A DNA stretch of 7,509 nt. It comes from an uncultured Oscillospiraceae bacterium. Its GTDB lineage: Bacteria > Bacillota > Clostridia > Oscillospirales > Acutalibacteraceae. A program made the position numbers and the translations under genes. The notes under the pieces were generated by a model. It had not been told where the DNA came from. It saw nothing but the letters and a program-made list of their open reading frames with translations, and did no database searches. The stretch is from contig USHL01000063.1 of NCBI GenBank assembly GCA_900554525.1, positions 1-7,509 of the forward strand, in the 5' to 3' direction. Below are positions 1-6,103 of the stretch, piece by piece. The stretch's first letter is position 1, and every line of letters starts with the position of its first letter.

Positions 1-528
1 TATTGAAAGAATTTCTTTTGCCATTTCCGGGCTGCCCGAAAAGCTGTGCACAACGCCGCGCGGACGGTATTTTTTCAAAAGCGCAAGAGTGTCCGCGTGC
101 GCGTCGCGGTCGTGGACTATAACCGGCAGACCGAGCCTGCCGGCAAGCTTGAGCTGTGCCTCAAATAATTCTATCTGCCGGTTTTTATTATCGGATACCC
201 AGTAATAATCAAGCCCGATTTCACCTATTGCAACACACTTTTTATGCTTGGAAATGGTTTCAATGTCTGCAAGCGTGCTTTCTGAATCAATGTTTTCCGG
301 GTGAATCCCTGCGGCAAAATAAATATAGCCGTAATCCTCCGAAAGCCGCGAAGCCGCTTTTGACGATTCTGTATCGCAGCCGCAGGTAACTGCCACCGCG
401 ACGCCGTGCGACGGCAGCATGTTTAATAGATCGCTGCGTATGCCATCAAATTTTTTGTCGTCATAATGGGCATGGGAATCAAAAATAAGCGGTTTTTTAA
501 ATGGGTATGATTCTGAAAATTCCATCAT
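1..528 (-). CDS. tatD: TatD-family metal-dependent hydrolase/DNase, 3' part beyond the window
   Basis: This is the last visible gene of the minus-strand operon; 176 residues are present and the C-terminus lies beyond the left edge. TatD proteins are TIM-barrel two-metal hydrolases (about 255-260 aa), known as 3'-5' exonucleases in DNA repair and turnover. Visible family signatures, in order: FDSHAHYDD near residues 16-24 (metal-binding HxH, usually DTHCH), AGIHPE near 118-123 counted by family order, GEIGLDYYW (metal-bridging Glu), PVIVHDRDAHADT (metal His) and VVHSFSGSPE (His before the FSG motif, usually HCFSG). The final conserved Asp would be in the missing part. Two in-frame ATGs (528-526 and 525-523) overlap the metG TGA stop, giving an overlap of 4 or 1 nt, so translation is probably coupled to metG. 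I chose the first ATG; the second is equally possible. No strong Shine-Dalgarno is seen, only a GGCAGG about 11 nt upstream. A metG-tatD order is common in Firmicutes. Confidence 0.93.
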   Translation of the reverse strand, partial: MMEFSESYPFKKPLIFDSHAHYDDKKFDGIRSDLLNMLPSHGVAVAVTCGCDTESSKAASRLSEDYGYIYFAAGIHPENIDSESTLADIETISKHKKCVAIGEIGLDYYWVSDNKNRQIELFEAQLKLAGRLGLPVIVHDRDAHADTLALLKKYRPRGVVHSFSGSPEMAKEILSI

Positions 529-2444
529 CTTATTTTACTGCCTGCCGGTACGCCGTCAATAAACAAAACCTTTACCTCGTCCTCTGAACAGTCGGCGGCG
601 AGTATCATGCCGTTTGATTCTACCCCGCAGAGAACGGCGGGCTTAAGGTTTGCGACTACAATAACCGTGCGGCCTGCCAGCTGCTCAGGAGTATACCATT
701 TTGCAATGCCGGAGACAACCGTGCGCGGTGTGCCGCTGCCGTCGTCAAGTGTAAGCTTTAAAAGCTTTTTGGCTTTCGGAACAGGCTCACAGGTCAGTAT
801 TTTTGCGGCTCTAAGCTCAACCCTGGCAAAGTCATCTATTGTGATTTCGGCAATACCCGGAATACTTTTTGCTTTTTCCGCGGCCGCTTTTTTGTGCTCG
901 GCTTCTATTTCGGCAATTACTTTTTCAGCGTCCAACCTTGCAAAAAGCGGTTCGGCGGCGCCGACGGAATATTCCTTCACCTTGCCGAAACTGAGCTCTT
1001 CGTTTTCCGTACCGAGCTGCTTTTTGATTTTTTCGGCGCTTTCAGGCATTACAGGGGTAAGGAGCAAGGCTAAAATACGAATGCATTCCAGCAGATTGTA
1101 GAGCACTGCTTTGAGTCTTTCGTAATTTGCCTCATCCTTTGCAAGTGCCCAGGGTGCAGTCTCATCTATATATTTGTTGCAGCGTTTGGCGAGATTAATG
1201 ACCGTTTCGAGCGCGTCGGCATTGTGATAGGAATCCATTTGTGCGATATATTTTTCGGCAGTCTGCCCTGCGGCGGCTATAAGCTCTTGGTCGCATTCTT
1301 CGGTGATTTCCCCGGCGGAAACTTTTCCGCCGAAATATTTGTTTGTCATAGCTACCGAGCGGTTTACAAGATTTCCGATGGTATTGGCGAGATCGGAATT
1401 GAACTTTGAAATAAAGCTTTCATAGGTAAAGGTGCCGTCCTGAGCAAACGGCATTTCGGAAAGCAGATAATACCTCACTGAATCTGCGCCGAAACGCCGC
1501 GCCAGATCGTCGGCGTAGACGGCGTTGCCTTTGGATTTGGAAATCTTGTCGTCGCCTATAAGCAGCCAGGGGTGACCAAGCACCTGCTTCGGAAGAGGCA
1601 GACCAAGCGCCATCAGGATTATAGGCCAGTAGATAGTATGGAAGCGGACAATGTCCTTGCCGATAACATGCAGGTCGGCAGGCCAGAGCTTTTCAAAGCG
1701 GCTGTCACTGCCCTCCGGGTCATAGCCGATGCCGGTGATATAGTTGGAAAGAGCGTCCAGCCATACGTAAACGACGTGTTTTTGGTCAAAAGAAACGGGA
1801 ATGCCCCACTTAAAAGAGGTTCTTGAAACGCAAAGGTCGGAAAGTCCGGGCTTCAAAAAATTGTTTATCATTTCGTTTTTGCGTGATTCCGGCTTGATAA
1901 AATCAGGGTTCTGCTCGTAGTATTCGAGCAGTTTGTCCTGATATTTGCTGAGTCTAAGGAAATAGGCCTCTTCTTTAGCATCGGTCACTTCACGCCCGCA
2001 GTCAGGGCATTTGCCGTCTACAAGCTGTGAAGGGGTAAAGAAGGATTCACAGGGAACACAGTATTTTCCTTCGTAGTGCCCTTTGTAGATATCGCCCTGG
2101 TCATAAAGCTTTTTAAATATTTTCTGTATGACCCTTTCGTGGTAATCGTCGGTTGTGCGGATAAATTTATCGTAGCTTGTATTGAGGCTGTCCCATACGG
2201 CGCGTATTTCACCCGATACTTTATCTACATATTCCTTGGGCGTCACGCCTGCGGCCTTGGCGTATTCCTCTATCTTCTGGCCGTGTTCGTCCGAGCCGGT
2301 CATCAAAAATACGTCAAAGCCCATCATACGCTTATAGCGCGCGATCATATCGGCGAGGACTATGTCGTATGCGTTGCCGATATGAGGCTTGCCAGAAGTG
2401 TAGGCTATGGCCGTGGTGATATAAAATTTTTTCTTTTCTGACAT
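525..2444 (-). CDS. metG: methionyl-tRNA synthetase (class Ia, zinc-binding, with C-terminal tRNA-binding domain)
   Basis: Charges tRNA-Met with methionine in the cytosol, using ATP. The 639 residues show the full family architecture. The Rossmann catalytic core carries the HIGH-type signature PHIGNAY (residues 20-26). The connective/zinc region has two CxxC pairs, C129/C132 and C146/C149. WLDALSNYITG (228-238) lies in the catalytic half, and the KMSKS loop is KISKS (300-304). The helical anticodon-binding domain covers roughly 330-500, including the conserved ETAPW (428-432). A charged helical linker (about 505-530) leads to a C-terminal OB-fold tRNA-binding domain of the Trbp111/EMAP type (about 535-639), with IDDFARVELRAAKI and VANLKPAVLCGVESNGMIL. 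Length suits the Bacillus/Clostridium type with this domain fused. The ATG at 2444 is preceded by GGAGGA (2456-2451) with 6-nt spacing, which supports this start. The gene begins 17 nt after the upstream membrane protein and overlaps tatD. There is no room for a T-box leader directly upstream. Confidence 0.98.
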   Translation of the reverse strand: MSEKKKFYITTAIAYTSGKPHIGNAYDIVLADMIARYKRMMGFDVFLMTGSDEHGQKIEEYAKAAGVTPKEYVDKVSGEIRAVWDSLNTSYDKFIRTTDDYHERVIQKIFKKLYDQGDIYKGHYEGKYCVPCESFFTPSQLVDGKCPDCGREVTDAKEEAYFLRLSKYQDKLLEYYEQNPDFIKPESRKNEMINNFLKPGLSDLCVSRTSFKWGIPVSFDQKHVVYVWLDALSNYITGIGYDPEGSDSRFEKLWPADLHVIGKDIVRFHTIYWPIILMALGLPLPKQVLGHPWLLIGDDKISKSKGNAVYADDLARRFGADSVRYYLLSEMPFAQDGTFTYESFISKFNSDLANTIGNLVNRSVAMTNKYFGGKVSAGEITEECDQELIAAAGQTAEKYIAQMDSYHNADALETVINLAKRCNKYIDETAPWALAKDEANYERLKAVLYNLLECIRILALLLTPVMPESAEKIKKQLGTENEELSFGKVKEYSVGAAEPLFARLDAEKVIAEIEAEHKKAAAEKAKSIPGIAEITIDDFARVELRAAKILTCEPVPKAKKLLKLTLDDGSGTPRTVVSGIAKWYTPEQLAGRTVIVVANLKPAVLCGVESNGMILAADCSEDEVKVLFIDGVPAGSKIR

Positions 2445-2450
2445 TGTTAT

Positions 2451-2456
2451 TCCTCC
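2451..2456 (-). promoter_or_regulatory. Shine-Dalgarno of metG in the 17-nt intercistronic gap
   Basis: GGAGGA on the minus strand, 6 nt before the metG ATG. It is the strongest ribosome binding site in the operon and fixes the metG start. It lies within the only gap between stop (2462) and start (2444), which suggests metG is translated independently of the preceding membrane protein. Confidence 0.85.
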
Positions 2457-2461
2457 AGCTC

Positions 2462-5209
2462 TTACGGTTTTGCGGTAAGATATAAAATATATGATATGAC
2501 GGTACAGGCCAAATTATAAATCAGAACCCAAAGGCTGCTTATCAGTGTGCCTGAGCCGTCGAAGGACATATAAGCGAAAATTATCGCTCCCATTACCGAA
2601 AAAAGCACATAAAGCACTGTAAGCACAGTATTTGATTTTTTTATGCGGCAGGCGCTTGTCAGTATGGCGGCAAGCCCTACGGGATTGCCTTTATATGCCG
2701 CCGGGGCAGAGCAGCGTTTTGTGAAGGTCACTGAATTTTTGTACATATGACAGCCGGCACTGCTCATAACCTTGACAGAGTCGTCATAAAGCCCCATATA
2801 ATCGCATATCATTTCCTCGGTCAGGTTTGGGTCTGAACTGTTTATGAGCATTGTTACGCCGAGCGCCGAAAGCTTTCGCAGCTCATGAGCTATTTCGGGA
2901 TTAACCGAGTACTGCACCGCAAGCAGGGCGCAGGCGGTATCCGCGGAGGCAACGTAAACAGGGAAGTAACCCTGCCTTAAAAGACGGCGGTCGACCTCTA
3001 CGCTCGGGACATCTATGCCGTGTGCCTCCATCAGAGTACGGTTGCCGATGAAGAGCAGACGGTTGTCAACCCAGCCGGATATGCCCATACGGTCCTCGTA
3101 TTTCACGGTGTCCGAATCGGGCAGAGCCGTGATATTTCCGGTGCCCGCGATTTTTTTGAAAATCGGAGCGAGCGGACTGCCGAGACAGTCGGTAAGCGAA
3201 GCGGCACGGATAATCGTATCGTCAAGGCTGTTTTCGGAAAGCACCTTCATCCGGTGGAGAGTTACCGTACCTGAGGGAAATATCTCATCGGCTGAAAATA
3301 CCGCGGCATTGGCGTTTTCAATGCGTTCGGCGCCTGTTTTACCGGCAATCATTGCGCCTAAGCGGTTGAGCCTTTTGGCGGCGCTGTAAAACGGAAGACT
3401 GTCGATAAAGAATATAGTCGGCAGTGCGGCAAGACACTGAATAACCGCCGCGGAGTACATTCCGTATATCAGCCCTTCAAAATATAAAGCGCAGGCCAGG
3501 CCGGTTATAAGGGATAGTATCAGCGATAAAACAGTGACCGCAGGAAGCTTTCCGCCGAAAAATATTCCGAAGGTGGAATATTTCATATAATCATCTATAT
3601 GCTCGGTCCGCTGAGGAGCGGCAGCCAATACATCGCCTTCTATAGAGTTTTTGGCCATGGCAAAGGTGACCGCCTGATCGCTTATAAGCTTTATTGCGCG
3701 CTTGGGAGCGGAGGATGCTATCTGCTTAAAGTTTGAAAGCATATAGGACGATTTCCAGAAACGGCTGACAGCTCTCACCGAAAGAGTGATGCTGAGCAGC
3801 AGGAGAATATCGGTGGTTATTTCGGTCAATATGATTCCGGTAACCGCGTACGCGAGAACGGCCGCCGACGCTAATGCCGCAGGTATATCCGAAGTTGAGC
3901 GGCGGCTGAATATTTTAGGCAGAGCCTTGAACATATCGAGGTTTATAAGCACTGCCGCCGCCGTAAGAACGGTACAAATTATCATGCTTATCCTTGTATG
4001 GGCAAGAATAAGACCGGATAAAAACGGCAGCTTTGCCGTGGCCAAAAGCAGAGTTATAAGCACTGTAAATACGGCGGTAAGAAAACAGCTGCGTTTTTTA
4101 AGAGACAGCATACGGGTAAAACGCTTGGCGTCTTTTTCGGAGCTGAATTCCTCTTTCGGAATATAGTCTTCAAACTCGGTCTGCTCCAGGCGTATTTCGC
4201 TGTCCTGATTATCTACGGCATCGTCATTCGACAGCTGTGAGAGTTCACCGGTCAGATCAATGGGCCGTGTAAGAGAGCTTACGCTTATGCGCTGCGAAGA
4301 GTCACTGTCCGAAACAGGAGTGAATTTTATGGTGGCGGTATGCTGTTCGGCAGTTTTAGGCTTGGTTTTTTCGGAGGGAACGGCGTCAATGTCGGAGATT
4401 ATGCCCGAGATGTTCGTATGCATATTATTTGCAGCATTATCAAAAGGAATACTTTCCTCAAAAATTTCCGGCTCTGTTTTTGAAATTTCGGCAGCCTTCG
4501 GCTTTACGGGGGCAGTTGCTATTGCCGCCGCTTCTTTCGATGATTTTTCTGCGGCCTTTGATTCACGTGCGGCGCGTTCCGCCGCATCTGAGACGGCGCT
4601 GTATTTTCCGAGATCATCGAAGGTTATATCATATTTTTCTGAAAGCTTTTCAAGTGTTTTCTTGCTTTCATTGCTTAAAATTTCAGCTACGCTTTCCAGT
4701 TTATAGGTTGGCGTTGCCGCCGAGGTGTCTCTGCCGTCTTCGTCAAGTAAGTAGGGTCTGCATTTTTCCAAGAGCGTTTTTTTGCGTTTGGATACGCCGT
4801 TTAGAGGGTGGCTTTTGGAACTGATATCAATGTTACCGTTTTTTTCGGCAGAACCTTCAGTATCAGAGGATTTACCGGACGGTATATCGGTAAAATTAAA
4901 CGGCGGTTTTATTTCATCTGCCGTTGAAAGCTTGGCTTTGTCCGACAGAGTATCTGTTTTCGGGGCGTCGGTTTCCTTAGTATTATCGGAGTTTATTACG
5001 CCCTGAGACATGCGTTTTTTCAAAGCCTCTAAAGCGGAATTGGCTGAAACCTGAGGACTGCCGCCGTGAGACTGCTCCGAAAGCTCTTCGGGTGTGAGTA
5101 CGTCAGGGCTTGCAGGGGAATCGGTATCGCCTATTTTAAAGCCGTCTGTCTCGGTGTTTTCTATCAGAGAAAAAAGCTCATCGTTCTGTTTTTTTGAAAA
5201 AAATCCCAT
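2462..5209 (-). CDS. P1B-type P-type ATPase-like membrane protein lacking all catalytic motifs (putative pseudo-ATPase) with long N-terminal extension
   Basis: 915 residues, function unknown. Residues 1-370 are hydrophilic and low-complexity (Ser/Lys/Glu/Asp/Ala), except a compact block at about 146-203 (CRPYLLDEDG, then YKLESVAEIL and a Lys/Glu-rich helix). From 373 on, the layout follows a P1B ATPase. Hydrophobic segments lie at about 374-394, 408-424, 442-462, 464-482, 553-575 and 577-601, then a cytoplasmic domain 605-858, then 860-881 and 886-911: eight helices. Aligning by eye, the Asp of VVFDKTGTLT falls at Ser639 in AAVFSADEIFPSG (635-647). The CPC position reads QCLAALPT (591-598), HPLA reads SPLA (678-681), and TGD reads SSD (791-793). 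The TGES loop is absent from a short 70-residue A-domain-like segment, and GDGxND is missing. Nucleotide-domain-like remnants persist: GISGWV (709-714) and FIGNRTLM (720-727). So transport by the normal phospho-enzyme cycle is implausible. A sensor, scaffold or regulatory role is a guess. The start overlaps the rlmB stop (TGATG); no frameshifts are seen. The homology call is strong; the function is not known. Confidence 0.85.
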   Translation of the reverse strand: MGFFSKKQNDELFSLIENTETDGFKIGDTDSPASPDVLTPEELSEQSHGGSPQVSANSALEALKKRMSQGVINSDNTKETDAPKTDTLSDKAKLSTADEIKPPFNFTDIPSGKSSDTEGSAEKNGNIDISSKSHPLNGVSKRKKTLLEKCRPYLLDEDGRDTSAATPTYKLESVAEILSNESKKTLEKLSEKYDITFDDLGKYSAVSDAAERAARESKAAEKSSKEAAAIATAPVKPKAAEISKTEPEIFEESIPFDNAANNMHTNISGIISDIDAVPSEKTKPKTAEQHTATIKFTPVSDSDSSQRISVSSLTRPIDLTGELSQLSNDDAVDNQDSEIRLEQTEFEDYIPKEEFSSEKDAKRFTRMLSLKKRSCFLTAVFTVLITLLLATAKLPFLSGLILAHTRISMIICTVLTAAAVLINLDMFKALPKIFSRRSTSDIPAALASAAVLAYAVTGIILTEITTDILLLLSITLSVRAVSRFWKSSYMLSNFKQIASSAPKRAIKLISDQAVTFAMAKNSIEGDVLAAAPQRTEHIDDYMKYSTFGIFFGGKLPAVTVLSLILSLITGLACALYFEGLIYGMYSAAVIQCLAALPTIFFIDSLPFYSAAKRLNRLGAMIAGKTGAERIENANAAVFSADEIFPSGTVTLHRMKVLSENSLDDTIIRAASLTDCLGSPLAPIFKKIAGTGNITALPDSDTVKYEDRMGISGWVDNRLLFIGNRTLMEAHGIDVPSVEVDRRLLRQGYFPVYVASADTACALLAVQYSVNPEIAHELRKLSALGVTMLINSSDPNLTEEMICDYMGLYDDSVKVMSSAGCHMYKNSVTFTKRCSAPAAYKGNPVGLAAILTSACRIKKSNTVLTVLYVLFSVMGAIIFAYMSFDGSGTLISSLWVLIYNLACTVISYILYLTAKP

Positions 5210-5219
5210 CAGATCACCC
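5207..5219 (-). promoter_or_regulatory. TGATG stop-start overlap with Shine-Dalgarno inside the rlmB end
   Basis: The rlmB stop TGA (5211-5209) shares one base with the ATG (5209-5207) of the membrane protein. Just upstream, GGGTGATC (5219-5212) resembles the 3' half of the extended Shine-Dalgarno consensus (GGAGGTGATC) and codes for the last residues of RlmB. This arrangement usually means translational coupling, so the membrane protein is probably made in proportion to RlmB. It also decides the start codon of the downstream frame. Confidence 0.75.
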
Positions 5220-5958
5220 TTTTCCTTACAACTTCATACATAAGTATTCCCGCCGCGACCGAGGCATTGAGCGAGTTGATTTTACCCCGCATCGGAAGAC
5301 TTACAATCTCATCGCATTTTTTGGCGGTCAGTGTACCAATGCCGCTGCCCTCATTTCCTATGACAATGGCGCATGGAATGTTGAAATCTATATTTCTGTA
5401 ATCCTTTCCGTCCATATCGGCGCCGAATATCCAAAGCCCTTTTGCTTTTAGCATATCGATGACTGCCGCGATATTGGTGACCCTTGCTACCTTCATATAT
5501 TCAAGCGCTCCGCTGGACGATTTTGCAACCGTGGCGTTGAGCGAGGCGCTGCGGCGTTTGGGAATTATAATCCCATGAACCCCTGCGGCTTCTGCGGTAC
5601 GGATTATCGCGCCCAAATTGTGCGGGTCTTCGATTTCATCGCAAATTATAATAAAGGGTTTTTCGTTTCTTTCGGCTGCGGCCGCTAAAATTTCCTCCGG
5701 TGTGCTGTATTCCCGTGCGGCCAACATTACCGCAACGCCCTGATGATTCACGCCGCCGCAGTAATAATCGAGTTTCTGAGTGCTTATTTCTTTTATGAGT
5801 ATTCCCTTTGCGCGGCATTTGGCGATTATGGCCGTTATTGATCCGCCTGCTGCGCCATGTGCCACTAACAGACGGTCGATTTCACGGCCGGAACGCAATG
5901 CTTCCGTTACCGGATTCCTGCCGCAGATTATGTTGTTTTGCTGTTCGGTATCCTGCAT
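5209..5958 (-). CDS. rlmB: 23S rRNA (guanosine) 2'-O-methyltransferase, RlmB/TrmH family (SPOUT)
   Basis: A SAM-dependent methyltransferase of the SpoU/TrmH class that adds a 2'-O-methyl group to rRNA; in E. coli RlmB the target is G2251 in the 23S peptidyl-transferase loop. The 249 residues match the usual length. An N-terminal RNA-binding, L30e-like substrate-recognition domain (about 8-80) opens with IICGRNPVTEAL and ends with NHQGVAVML. The SPOUT knot domain (about 100-249) has motif 1, DPHNLGAIIRTAEA (111-124, with Asn114 and Arg120), motif 2, IGNEGSGI (200-207, Glu203), and motif 3, LPMRGKINSLNAS (221-233, Asn231), which together form the SAM pocket in the trefoil knot. The start ATG at 5958 has AAAGGA (5974-5969) 10 nt upstream, slightly long but acceptable. 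It is the first gene of the operon, next to a probable promoter. The exact target nucleotide in this organism is inferred, and other TrmH-family specificities are possible. Confidence 0.93.
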   Translation of the reverse strand: MQDTEQQNNIICGRNPVTEALRSGREIDRLLVAHGAAGGSITAIIAKCRAKGILIKEISTQKLDYYCGGVNHQGVAVMLAAREYSTPEEILAAAAERNEKPFIIICDEIEDPHNLGAIIRTAEAAGVHGIIIPKRRSASLNATVAKSSSGALEYMKVARVTNIAAVIDMLKAKGLWIFGADMDGKDYRNIDFNIPCAIVIGNEGSGIGTLTAKKCDEIVSLPMRGKINSLNASVAAGILMYEVVRKRVI

Positions 5959-5996
5959 ATTTTAAAAGTCCTTTTATATATAAATATACATTAAAA

Positions 5997-6025
5997 ATTA
6001 TAGCACAAAACCGCCTTAAATTAAA
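5997..6025 (-). promoter_or_regulatory. probable sigma-A promoter of the rlmB operon (extended -10)
   Basis: On the minus strand the sequence TGCTATAAT gives a perfect -10 hexamer (6002-5997) preceded by the TGn extended -10 element. At 17-nt spacing the -35 position reads TTTAAT (6025-6020), only 3 of 6 matches to TTGACA, which is typical when an extended -10 compensates. Transcription would begin near 5990, leaving a leader of about 30 nt before the rlmB ATG. That is too short for a riboswitch or T-box. It is the only convincing promoter for rlmB, the membrane protein, metG and tatD. Confidence 0.7.
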
Positions 6026-6033
6026 TAGGCAAA

Positions 6034-6045
6034 TTTATTAATAAA
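6034..6045. repeat. 12-bp perfect AT-only palindrome in the divergent promoter region
   Basis: TTTATTAATAAA reads the same on both strands. It lies between the rlmB promoter (around -45 to -55 relative to its likely start) and eno, so it could be an operator or UP-type element serving either gene. The surrounding region is very AT-rich, where such palindromes arise easily by chance. Confidence 0.3.
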
Positions 6046-6103
6046 AAAAGTAAAAAGAGGAAGAATATATCTAAATGCTGAAAACAGACAGGAGAAGATA
6101 TAA

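Noticed and set aside
2445..2461. T-box or S-box leader in front of metG
   Set aside because: Only 17 nt separate metG from the preceding stop codon, and the operon leader before rlmB is about 30 nt. Neither can hold such a riboswitch.
4260..4706. 148-residue open frame on the plus strand opposite the membrane protein
   Set aside because: It is antisense to a well-supported gene, has Ser/Ala-rich shadow composition and no recognisable domain. The same holds for the plus-strand frames at 607-1101, 3015-3389 and 3786-4166.
2462..5209. Annotating the membrane protein as an active heavy-metal or copper translocating ATPase
   Set aside because: The fold resemblance is there, but the phosphorylated Asp, TGES, CPC, HP and GDGxND are all missing, so a transport annotation would be misleading.
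6066..6071. TATATC as the -10 of an eno promoter
   Set aside because: It matches 4 of 6 bases, and the position 17 nt upstream is a run of A with no -35 likeness.
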